Part shown: piece by piece, positions 55,129 to 64,000 of the stretch
How the letters are laid out: every line of letters begins with the position of its first letter
Numbering within the stretch: position 1 is the first letter of the stretch
Source: Massilia varians
GTDB lineage: Bacteria; Pseudomonadota; Gammaproteobacteria; Burkholderiales; Burkholderiaceae_D
DNA length: 64,000 bases
Direction: 5' to 3'
Assembly (NCBI RefSeq): GCF_027923905.1
Contig: NZ_AP026966.1
Coordinates: 1,737,001-1,801,000, forward strand
The notes under the pieces: generated by a model
The model's input: only the letters and a program-made list of their open reading frames with translations
Told to the model about the DNA's origin: nothing
Databases searched by the model: none
Program-made: the position numbers and the translations under genes

Positions 55129-55677
55129 ATGAAAAAATTCATCCTCGCCCTGTCCGCTGCCGCCACCTTCGCGGCCTTCCCCTCGTTCGCGCTGGCCGCG
55201 CCGAGCGTCGACCCGCAGGCGGCCACCGCCGTCAAGGCCATGTTCAATGCCATGGAGATGCGCAAGAACATGAACGCCATGTACGCGCAGATGCAGCAGG
55301 CGATGCCGGCCATGATGCGCCAGCAGCTGGGCGGCATGATCCAGGCCGACCCCAAGCTCGACGCCAGGCAGAAGCAGGAAGCCATGGCCAAGGTCGAGCA
55401 GGCGCTGCCGCACATGTCGCAGTCGCTGGCGAAGATCTTCAACGATCCGGCCCTGATCGACGCCATGATCGACGAAATGGTGCCGCTGTACGCCAACAAC
55501 TACACGGTGGCCGAGATCAAGCAGCTGACCGCGTTCTACCAGAGCCCGGTGGGCCGCAAGATGATGACGCTCACGCCGAAGCTGGCGACCGAGGGCATGG
55601 CTGCCGCCCAGCGCGTGATGATGCCGCGCGTCGCCAAGCTGATGCAGGACATGGCCCAGGACGTACAGAAACCGTAA
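55129..55677 (+). CDS. DUF2059 periplasmic protein
   Basis: The protein has 182 residues from ATG 55129. A signal peptide covers 1-23 (cleavage near ALAA). The mature part is helical and methionine-rich. The DUF2059 region is IFNDPALIDAMIDEMVPLYANNYTVAEIKQLTAFYQSPVGRKM, read in pieces near 105-148. The function of the family is unknown; it is exported. It precedes serC by 21 bases and is found in this place in related genomes. The in-frame codon at 55069 is inside the gyrA terminator and is not used. Confidence 0.9.
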   Translation: MKKFILALSAAATFAAFPSFALAAPSVDPQAATAVKAMFNAMEMRKNMNAMYAQMQQAMPAMMRQQLGGMIQADPKLDARQKQEAMAKVEQALPHMSQSLAKIFNDPALIDAMIDEMVPLYANNYTVAEIKQLTAFYQSPVGRKMMTLTPKLATEGMAAAQRVMMPRVAKLMQDMAQDVQKP

Positions 55678-55698
55678 GCGCATAGAAAGGACCGCCGG

Positions 55699-56796
55699 AT
55701 GGCGCAAGACACGCAGGTATTCAATTTTTCGGCCGGCCCGGCCGTCCTCCCGAAAGAGGTGCTGCAGCAGGCGGCGAGCGAGATGCTCGACTGGCACGGC
55801 AGCGGCATGTCGGTCATGGAGATGAGCCACCGCGGTCCGGAATTCATCTCCATCTACCGGCAGGCGGAAAGCGACCTGCGCGAGCTGCTGGCGGTGCCGC
55901 CGAACTACAAGATCCTGTTCATGCAGGGCGGGGGACTGGCCCAGAACGCCATCATCCCGCTCAACATGGTCGGCTGCTGCCCGCAGCCGGCGACGATCGA
56001 TTTCGTGCACACCGGCTCCTGGTCGGGCAAGTCGATCAAGGAAGCCAAGCGCTACGCCCACGTCAACATTGCCGCCTCGAGCGAGGCGGACGGCTTCACC
56101 GGCGTGCCGCCGCAGGATACCTGGAACCTCACCTCGCACGCGGCCTACCTGCACATCTGCACCAACGAGACCATCGACGGCGTCGAGTACAACTTCGTGC
56201 CCGAGTCGCTGCCGAAGGTGCCGATCGTGGCCGACATGTCCTCGCACATTCTGTCGCGCCAGATCGACGTGTCGAAGTACGGCGTGATCTTCGCCGGCGC
56301 CCAGAAGAACATCGGCCCGGCCGGGCTGACCCTGGTGATCGTGCGCGACGACCTGCTGGACGACGCCCTGCCGATCTGCCCCTCGGCCTTCCACTGGCGC
56401 ACCGTGGCCGAGCACGATTCCATGTTCAACACCCCGCCGACCTACGCGATCTACATCGCGGGGCTGGTGTTCGCCCACCTCAAACGCCAGGGTGGGGTGG
56501 CGGCGATGGAACAGCGTAATATCGAGAAAGCGCGCCTGCTGTACGAGGCGCTGGACGCCGACGACTTCTACCAGAACCGCGTCGCGCCCGCATACCGCTC
56601 GCGCATGAACGTACCGTTCTTCCTGCGCGACGAATCCCTGAACGACAAATTCCTGGCCGGCGCGAAGGCGCGCGGGCTGCTGCAACTGAAGGGCCACAAG
56701 TCCGTCGGCGGCATGCGGGCATCGATCTACAACGCGATGCCGCTCGAGGGTGTGCAGGCCCTCGTCGATTATTTGAACGAATTCGCGGGCAGATGA
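55699..56796 (+). CDS. serC: phosphoserine aminotransferase
   Basis: The protein has 365 residues. It converts 3-phosphohydroxypyruvate to phosphoserine in serine synthesis and also serves pyridoxal phosphate synthesis. The start [18 protein letters not shown] is typical. The PLP lysine is K203 in [12 protein letters not shown], and the phosphate-binding HTGSWS region and the C-terminal [12 protein letters not shown] motif are present. It lies ahead of pheA and hisC, an order shared by many betaproteobacteria. Confidence 0.97.
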   Translation: MAQDTQVFNFSAGPAVLPKEVLQQAASEMLDWHGSGMSVMEMSHRGPEFISIYRQAESDLRELLAVPPNYKILFMQGGGLAQNAIIPLNMVGCCPQPATIDFVHTGSWSGKSIKEAKRYAHVNIAASSEADGFTGVPPQDTWNLTSHAAYLHICTNETIDGVEYNFVPESLPKVPIVADMSSHILSRQIDVSKYGVIFAGAQKNIGPAGLTLVIVRDDLLDDALPICPSAFHWRTVAEHDSMFNTPPTYAIYIAGLVFAHLKRQGGVAAMEQRNIEKARLLYEALDADDFYQNRVAPAYRSRMNVPFFLRDESLNDKFLAGAKARGLLQLKGHKSVGGMRASIYNAMPLEGVQALVDYLNEFAGR

Positions 56797-56834
56797 TCAT
56801 GCGTTACCGGTTGGCGCGGCAACGCATCGGCCGG

Positions 56835-56916
56835 TTGAACGCGTGGGCGGGGATCCGCCCACCCTACGACAACCACGGTAACGTAGGGTGGGCAGGTGTC
56901 CTGCCCACGCGTTCAA
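56835..56916. repeat. REP-like palindromic repeat
   Basis: An 82-bp nested dyad: the outer arms TTGAACGCGTGGGC and GCCCACGCGTTCAA are exact complements, and the inner arms GCCCACCCTACG and CGTAGGGTGGGC are too. It lies between serC and pheA and could fold into a cruciform or two-part hairpin. The form matches REP/REPIN repeats dispersed in genomes of this group. Confidence 0.75.
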
Positions 56917-56970
56917 CAGACACATGAACAATCGCGAATCGCTTAACGCCCGATTTTTGGTTAGCAGAAT

Positions 56971-58041
56971 ATGTCAGACAAACTCACTCCCCTGCGCGAA
57001 CAGATCGACGCGATCGACGCGCAAATCCTGGAACTGCTGAGCCGGCGCGGCAAGATTGCCCAGGAAGTCGGCCACGTGAAGGCCGAGACCAATGCCCCGG
57101 TGTTCCGTCCCGAACGCGAAGCCCAGGTGCTGCGCGGCGTCGCCGAGCGCAATCCCGGTCCGCTCAAGGACCGCGACGTCCAGACCATCTTCCGCGAGAT
57201 CATGTCGTCCTGCCGCGCGCTGGAAAAGCGCGTCACGGTCGCCTACCTGGGTCCGTCGGGCACCTTCAGCGAGCAGGCCGTGTTCCAGCAGTTCGGCAGC
57301 GCCATCGAGACGCTGCCCTGCGTGTCGATCGACGAGGTGTTCCGCGCCACCGAGGCCGGCACCGCCGACTTCGGCGTGGTGCCCGTCGAGAACTCGTCCG
57401 AGGGCGCGATCAACCGCACCCTCGACCTGATGCTGGCCACCACCACGGTCATCAGCGGCGAGATCTCGATCCCGGTCCACCATAGCCTGATGACGAAGAC
57501 CGGTTCCATGGACGGCGTCACGGTCGTGTGCGCCCACTCGCAGGCGCTGGCCCAGTGCCAGGTGTGGCTGAACCTGCACCATCCCGGCATCGAGCGCCGC
57601 GCCGTGGCCTCCAACGCGGAAGCGGCGATCCTGGCCAGCCAGGACCCGAGCGTGGCGGCGATCGCCAGCGAGATGGCGGGCGAGCAGTACCAGCTCGGCG
57701 TGGTGCAGGCCCACATCCAGGACGACCCGCACAACCGCACCCGCTTCGCCGTGATCGGCAGCCTCGAGACCGGCCCGTCGGGGCGCGACCATACCGCCAT
57801 CGTGCTGGCCGTGCCGAACAAGGCGGGCGCCGTCTACAACCTGCTGGCCCCGCTCGCGAAGCACGGCGTGTCGATGACGCGTTTTGAATCGCGCCCGGCG
57901 CGCATCGGCACCTGGGAGTACTACTTCTACGTCGACATCGAGGGCCACGTGCGCGATGCCGCCGTCGCCCGCGCCCTCGACGAGCTGAAGGACAACGCCG
58001 CCTTCTTCAAGGTGCTGGGCTCCTACCCGCAAAGTCTTTAA
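56971..58041 (+). CDS. pheA: bifunctional chorismate mutase / prephenate dehydratase (P-protein)
   Basis: The protein has 356 residues. The chorismate mutase domain (about 5-85) begins LREQIDAIDAQILELLSRR. The dehydratase domain (about 92-265) has YLGPSGTFSEQA, VPVENSSEGAINRTLD and the TRF motif in HNRTRFAVIG. A C-terminal ACT domain with MTRFESRP (about 275-350) binds phenylalanine for feedback control. It makes phenylpyruvate from chorismate. hisC follows after 24 bases, and the aminotransferase can complete the route. Confidence 0.97.
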   Translation: MSDKLTPLREQIDAIDAQILELLSRRGKIAQEVGHVKAETNAPVFRPEREAQVLRGVAERNPGPLKDRDVQTIFREIMSSCRALEKRVTVAYLGPSGTFSEQAVFQQFGSAIETLPCVSIDEVFRATEAGTADFGVVPVENSSEGAINRTLDLMLATTTVISGEISIPVHHSLMTKTGSMDGVTVVCAHSQALAQCQVWLNLHHPGIERRAVASNAEAAILASQDPSVAAIASEMAGEQYQLGVVQAHIQDDPHNRTRFAVIGSLETGPSGRDHTAIVLAVPNKAGAVYNLLAPLAKHGVSMTRFESRPARIGTWEYYFYVDIEGHVRDAAVARALDELKDNAAFFKVLGSYPQSL

Positions 58042-58065
58042 TTTCCATTTTTATTCGAGAATCCC

Positions 58066-59169
58066 ATGTCGCAATTCGGTCCAGATTACGTCCGCGCCAT
58101 CGCCCCTTACCAGGCCGGCAAACCCATCGCTGAAGTGGCCCGCGAGTTCGGCCTCGACGAAGCCAAGATCGTCAAGCTCGCCTCCAACGAGAATCCCTTC
58201 GGCATCCCCGAGTCGAGCCGCGCCGCCATGGCGCAGGCCGCCGCCGACCTCGGCCGCTATCCGGACGCCAACGGTTTCGAGCTGAAGGCCGCGCTGTCCG
58301 CACGCTACGACGTGCCGGCCGACTGGATCACCCTGGGCAACGGCAGCAACGACATCCTGGAAATCGCTGCCCATGCCTTCGTGCAGAAAGGCGAATCGGT
58401 CGTGTACGCGCAGTACTCCTTCGCCGTGTACGCGCTGGCTACCCAGGGCGTGGGCGGGCGCGCCATCGTGGTGCCAGCCAAGGATTACGGCCACGACCTG
58501 GACGCCATGGCGGCGGCCATCGAGCCCGATACCCGCATGGTCTACCTCGCCAACCCGAACAACCCGACCGGCACCTTCATCCCGGCCGCCGAGATCGAAG
58601 CCTTCCTGCAGAAAGTCCCGAGTAACGTGGTCGTGGTGCTGGACGAGGCCTACAACGAATACCTGGCGCCCGAGCACCAGTTCGAGTCGAGCCAGTGGGT
58701 GCGCAAGTACCCGAACCTGATCGTCTCGCGCACCTTCTCCAAGGCCTACGGCCTGGCCGGCCTGCGCGTGGGCTTTGCCATCGCCCAGCCGGCGGTGACG
58801 GACCTGATGAACCGCATCCGCCAACCTTTCAACGTCAACTCGCTAGCCCAGGCCGCGGCGGTCGCCGCGCTGAACGACAAGGATTTCCTCGAGAAGGGCG
58901 CGCAGAACAACGCGGAAGGGTACAAGCAGCTGACCGCCGCCTTCGACGAGCTCGGCCTGGAATATGTCCCTTCGTTCGGCAACTTCGTGCTGGTGAAGGT
59001 GGGTATGGATGACCAGGCCGGCGCGCGCGTCAACCTGGCGCTGCTCAAGCAGGGCGTGATCGTGCGCCCGGTCGGCAACTACGGCCTGCCCCAGTGGCTG
59101 CGCATCTCGATCGGCCTGCCGGAAGAGAATGCCGCCTTCATCGCAGCGCTCAGGAAGGTTCTCGGCTAA
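58066..59169 (+). CDS. hisC: histidinol-phosphate / aromatic aminotransferase
   Basis: The protein has 367 residues. It is a fold-type I PLP enzyme with the catalytic lysine K226 in SRTFSKAYGLAGLRVG, and PNNPTGTF near 166. In this position between pheA and tyrA the paralogue (often called hisC2) probably acts on aromatic 2-oxo acids as well as histidinol phosphate; that is inference from the neighbours. Its stop overlaps the tyrA start (TAATG), so the two are translationally coupled. Confidence 0.93.
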   Translation: MSQFGPDYVRAIAPYQAGKPIAEVAREFGLDEAKIVKLASNENPFGIPESSRAAMAQAAADLGRYPDANGFELKAALSARYDVPADWITLGNGSNDILEIAAHAFVQKGESVVYAQYSFAVYALATQGVGGRAIVVPAKDYGHDLDAMAAAIEPDTRMVYLANPNNPTGTFIPAAEIEAFLQKVPSNVVVVLDEAYNEYLAPEHQFESSQWVRKYPNLIVSRTFSKAYGLAGLRVGFAIAQPAVTDLMNRIRQPFNVNSLAQAAAVAALNDKDFLEKGAQNNAEGYKQLTAAFDELGLEYVPSFGNFVLVKVGMDDQAGARVNLALLKQGVIVRPVGNYGLPQWLRISIGLPEENAAFIAALRKVLG

Positions 59170-60074
59170 TGATCGACCGGCTCGTCGTCGTCGGCGTCGG
59201 CCTGATCGGCGGTTCCTTCGCGCTGGCCCTCAAGCAGGCGGGCGTGGTGCGCAGCGTGGCTGGACTGGGCCGTGAGCCGGCGGCAATGGCGCGTGCGCTC
59301 GCGCTGGGCATCGTGGACGAGGTCTGCGAGACCCCGCAGCAAGCCATGCGCGGCGCCGACCTGGTGCTGCTGGCCGCCCCGGTCGGGCAGACCGGGGCGA
59401 TCCTCGCTTCTCTGCTGCCGTATCTGGAGCCGCACACCGTCCTCACCGATGCCGGCAGCACCAAATGCGACGTGGTGGCCAGCGCGCGCGCGGCGCTGGG
59501 CGAGCGCATCCGGCAGTTCGTGCCCGGCCACCCAATCGCGGGCAGCGAATCCAACGGTCCGGATGCCGCGCGCGCCGAGCTGTACCGCGGCAAGAAGACC
59601 GTGCTCACGCCGCTGCCCGAAAACCCGGCAGGCGACGTCGAGCGCGTGGCCGCGGCGTGGCGCCACTGCGGTGCGCTCATCCATACCTTGAGCCCGCAGG
59701 ACCACGACCGCGTGTTCGCCGCCGTCAGCCACCTGCCGCACCTGCTGGCCTATGCGCTGGTGGACGACATCGCCGCCAAGCCGCATGCCGGCCTGCTGTT
59801 CCAATACGCCGCCAGTGGCTTTCGCGACTTCACCCGGATCGCCGGCTCCTCGCCCGAAATGTGGCGCGACATCAGCCTGGCCAACCGCGAGGCCTTGCTC
59901 ACCGAGCTCGATGCCTATCTGGCACAATTGACTTCATTGCGGGCGACGCTTGCCGCCGCCGATGGACGCGGCCTCGAAGCCGTCTTCGCCAACGCCCAGC
60001 GTGCGCGGCGCGAATGGATCGAGGCGATCGAGGCCGGCTCGCCGCCGCCCCCGCAGAACCAGGACATAGAATGA
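59169..60074 (+). CDS. tyrA: prephenate dehydrogenase
   Basis: The protein has 301 residues from ATG 59169, overlapping the hisC stop. The N-terminal nucleotide-binding fold starts [17 protein letters not shown] conserved [12 protein letters not shown] near 120 and [11 protein letters not shown] near 190 form the prephenate pocket. It catalyses oxidative decarboxylation of prephenate to hydroxyphenylpyruvate in tyrosine synthesis. The frame upstream to 59094 lies in hisC and is not coding. It overlaps aroA by four bases (ATGA). Confidence 0.95.
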   Translation: MIDRLVVVGVGLIGGSFALALKQAGVVRSVAGLGREPAAMARALALGIVDEVCETPQQAMRGADLVLLAAPVGQTGAILASLLPYLEPHTVLTDAGSTKCDVVASARAALGERIRQFVPGHPIAGSESNGPDAARAELYRGKKTVLTPLPENPAGDVERVAAAWRHCGALIHTLSPQDHDRVFAAVSHLPHLLAYALVDDIAAKPHAGLLFQYAASGFRDFTRIAGSSPEMWRDISLANREALLTELDAYLAQLTSLRATLAAADGRGLEAVFANAQRARREWIEAIEAGSPPPPQNQDIE

Positions 60075-61402
60075 CGCAGTCTAAACACTACCCGCAGCAT
60101 ATCGACCTTGAACCCGTGATCCATGTGGAAGGATCGGTGCGCCTGCCGGGCTCCAAGAGCATCTCGAACCGCACGCTGCTGCTGGCCGCGTTATCAAGGG
60201 GCACGACCCTCATTCACGACCTGCTGGCTTCCGACGACACCATGGTGATGCTGGGCGCGCTGCGCTCGCTGGGCATCCAGTGGGATGAAGTGGACGAGCG
60301 CACCGTGGCCGTGCACGGCAATGGCGGCGTGCTGCCGGTCCACGAGGCCGACCTCTTCATGGGCAACGCCGGCACCGCGATCCGTCCGCTGACGGCGGCC
60401 CTGGCCGTGATCGGCGGCGACTACACCCTGCACGGCGTCTCGCGCATGCACGAGCGCCCGATCGGCGACCTGGTCGATGCGCTCAACGAGGTCGGCGCCC
60501 AGATCGCGTACACGGGGGAGCCGGGCTTCCCGCCGCTGCGCATCAAGCGCGGCCGCATCGCGGCCAACCGCATGGCGGTGCGCGGCAACGTGTCGAGCCA
60601 GTTCCTGACCGCGCTCCTGATGGCCGCGCCCCTGATGGCGACCACCCATGCGGTGTCGATCGACGTGGTCGGCGAGCTGATCTCCAAGCCCTACATCGAG
60701 ATCACCCTGAACCTGATGCGCCGTTTCGGCGTGACGGTCGAGCAGAACGGCTGGGCCTCGTTCACCGTGCAGCCGGGCCAGCGCTATGCATCGCCCGGCA
60801 GCATCCACGTCGAGGGCGACGCGTCCTCGGCCTCCTACTTCCTGGCGGCCGGCGCGATTGCCGGCGGCCCGGTACGGGTGGAAGGCGTGGGCCAGAACAG
60901 TATCCAGGGCGACGTGCGCTTCGCCGACGCGCTCGAGCGCATGGGCGCCATCATCACGCGCGGCGAGAACTGGATCGAGGCGCGTTCGAACGGCGTCTTG
61001 AAAGCCATCGACGCCGACTTCAACCACATCCCGGATGCGGCGATGACCATTGCCGTGGCCGCGCTGTACGCGGACGGCCCCAGCACGCTGCGCAACATCG
61101 CCAGCTGGCGGGTGAAGGAAACCGACCGCCTGGCCGCGATGGCGCTCGAGTTGCGCAAGCTCGGCGCCGAGGTGGAGGAGGGGCCGGACTACATCCGCAT
61201 CACCCCGCCGGAACAGCTCAAACCCGCCACCATCGACACCTACGACGACCACCGGATGGCGATGTGCTTCTCGCTGGCTTCGCTGGACGGCGCGGCACGC
61301 AGGGGAAATGCCATGCGCATCAACGACCCGAAATGCGTGGCCAAGACCTTCCCGGAATACTTCGAGGCCTTCGCCGGCATCGCGAAGAACGAACTGTTTT
61401 GA
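60071..61402 (+). CDS. aroA: 3-phosphoshikimate 1-carboxyvinyltransferase (EPSP synthase)
   Basis: The protein has 443 residues. It joins shikimate 3-phosphate and phosphoenolpyruvate in the shikimate pathway. [17 protein letters not shown] (about 21-37) binds phosphate, [14 protein letters not shown] (near 97) is the second signature, and [11 protein letters not shown] plus [12 protein letters not shown] complete the site. ATG 60071 overlaps the tyrA stop. The GNAGTA-type motif is that of class I, glyphosate-sensitive enzymes. A longer frame from 59465 reads through tyrA in another frame and is an artefact. Confidence 0.97.
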   Translation: MTQSKHYPQHIDLEPVIHVEGSVRLPGSKSISNRTLLLAALSRGTTLIHDLLASDDTMVMLGALRSLGIQWDEVDERTVAVHGNGGVLPVHEADLFMGNAGTAIRPLTAALAVIGGDYTLHGVSRMHERPIGDLVDALNEVGAQIAYTGEPGFPPLRIKRGRIAANRMAVRGNVSSQFLTALLMAAPLMATTHAVSIDVVGELISKPYIEITLNLMRRFGVTVEQNGWASFTVQPGQRYASPGSIHVEGDASSASYFLAAGAIAGGPVRVEGVGQNSIQGDVRFADALERMGAIITRGENWIEARSNGVLKAIDADFNHIPDAAMTIAVAALYADGPSTLRNIASWRVKETDRLAAMALELRKLGAEVEEGPDYIRITPPEQLKPATIDTYDDHRMAMCFSLASLDGAARRGNAMRINDPKCVAKTFPEYFEAFAGIAKNELF

Positions 61403-61465
61403 ACACGGCGTCGCGGGGGAAACAGTAGAATGCCGACTGGACCGTTTTACCCCCGCGACCATCAC

Positions 61466-62128
61466 ATGCCAAATAATCCCATTCCCGTCATCGCCATCGA
61501 CGGCCCGACCGCTTCCGGCAAGGGCACCGTTGCCGCCAAGGTCGCCGAGCGCCTGGGCTTCCACCTGCTCGACTCGGGCGCCCTGTATCGCCTGACGGCG
61601 CTGCAGGCGCTGCGCCGCGGCATCGAGCTGCGCGACGAGCACGGCATCGCCAAGCTGGCCGAACACCTGCCGGCGCGCTTCGTCGGCGGCGACATCTTCC
61701 TCAACAACGAGAACGTCACCGGGGCGATCCGGGCGGAAGAAGTTGGCAACATGGCATCGAAGATCGCCGCCTTGCCGACCGTGCGCCAGGCCCTGTATGC
61801 GCTGCAACTGGGCTTTCGCGAGACACCGGGCCTGGTGGCCGACGGGCGCGATATGGGCACGGTGATCTTTCCCGGCGCGAAATTAAAAGTGTTCTTGACC
61901 GCAAGCGTCGAGGCGCGTGCGCAACGCCGGTATAAGCAATTGATTGACAAAGGATTTTCTGCTAATATGGACGATCTCCTGAAGGATTTGAAGGAGCGGG
62001 ACGAGCGCGACACCAAGCGCGCCATCGCTCCCCTGGTCCCGGCGGAGGATGCGCACATGCTCGATACCTCGAACATGTCGGCGCTTGACGCGGTCGAACA
62101 GGTGTTGGCCTGGTATGCGCATGCATGA
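61466..62128 (+). CDS. cmk: cytidylate kinase
   Basis: The protein has 220 residues from ATG 61466 ([18 protein letters not shown]). The P-loop is GPTASGKGT at 13-21, followed by [24 protein letters not shown] and the LID region RAQRRYKQL. It phosphorylates CMP and dCMP. The pairing cmk-rpsA is conserved in Proteobacteria. The in-frame ATG at 61430 adds 12 residues with no family match. Confidence 0.96.
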   Translation: MPNNPIPVIAIDGPTASGKGTVAAKVAERLGFHLLDSGALYRLTALQALRRGIELRDEHGIAKLAEHLPARFVGGDIFLNNENVTGAIRAEEVGNMASKIAALPTVRQALYALQLGFRETPGLVADGRDMGTVIFPGAKLKVFLTASVEARAQRRYKQLIDKGFSANMDDLLKDLKERDERDTKRAIAPLVPAEDAHMLDTSNMSALDAVEQVLAWYAHA

Positions 62129-62400
62129 GTTTTAGTGTTTTGAATTGTCTTCGTTGCCCATGGCGGCGAGGACTTTCCGCGCAGGCGGATCCGAGTTCTG
62201 TGCATCATCGTCGGCTTGAGTCATCGCCAGATGGCTGCGCTGCGAAACCCGGTTCTGCTTCGTGGTGGTGAGGGTCCCAGGACCGTCATCTTGCAGGGTG
62301 CCTGCGGCGGCAATTCCGCCATCGCAGGTGTGTGTCAACCTAACCCCAGTTCAGTCCGCACCATTGCCGGCCTGCTGGGCTAACTCGAGTAATAACCTTT

Positions 62401-64000
<1,600 letters not shown>

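Noticed and set aside
54742..56697. 651-residue antisense frame across the gyrA end, DUF2059 and serC
   Set aside because: Covers three well-supported plus-strand genes and a terminator. Composition is that of an antisense shadow.
59465..61402. 645-residue frame ending with aroA
   Set aside because: The first 200 residues are an arginine-rich out-of-frame reading of tyrA. The real aroA start is ATG 60071.

Overview
The window joins a GC-rich core segment to a long accessory stretch. From about 48.1 kb to the right edge the order is gph, ubiG, ompA, gyrA, a DUF2059 gene, serC, pheA, hisC, tyrA, aroA, cmk, rpsA. That order, the codon use and the protein sequences fit a betaproteobacterium of the Oxalobacteraceae (Massilia/Duganella/Herbaspirillum type). 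The genus is inference; the family-level call is firmer.

Left part (1-5.4 kb): accessory DNA of fairly high GC. It holds a DUF262 (GmrSD-type) restriction gene fragment, a tightly packed operon of small proteins, a DUF2924 protein, a large serine recombinase and its small partner, and a HigB/HigA-like toxin-antitoxin pair on the minus strand.

Middle part (5.44-47.93 kb): two islands sit back to back inside the tmRNA gene ssrA, which lies on the minus strand. The resident gene is split. Its last 26 bases, with an encoded CCA and a terminator, are at 5444-5469. Its 5' part, cut off in the T-loop, is at 47589-47927 next to core genes. A complete, diverged ssrA without encoded CCA lies between them at 26851-27207. 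Element 1 (5470-26873) is flanked by a 23-bp direct repeat of the ssrA 3' end. It carries a SIR2-family gene, a GIY-YIG protein, a Septu-like ATPase/HNH pair, a HEPN protein, a PD-(D/E)XK-like protein, an H-NS-like silencer, an exonuclease, a frameshifted integrase, four insertion sequences and a small inverted-repeat element. Element 2 (26874-47594) carries a WYL regulator followed by a helicase-methylase-ATPase set (SNF2/DUF3883, DUF1156, DUF499). A five-gene operon fills its right end: two tyrosine recombinases, two small accessory proteins and a RecD2-like helicase. That operon resembles the Tn554/GInt integration modules, with an added helicase.

Most cargo genes look like phage defence, and several are in recognisable system arrangements. 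The core genes at the right form an aromatic amino acid and serine pathway cluster (serC to aroA) with short gaps or overlaps, followed by cmk and rpsA.

All family calls come from reading translated sequence by eye. No database search was possible.
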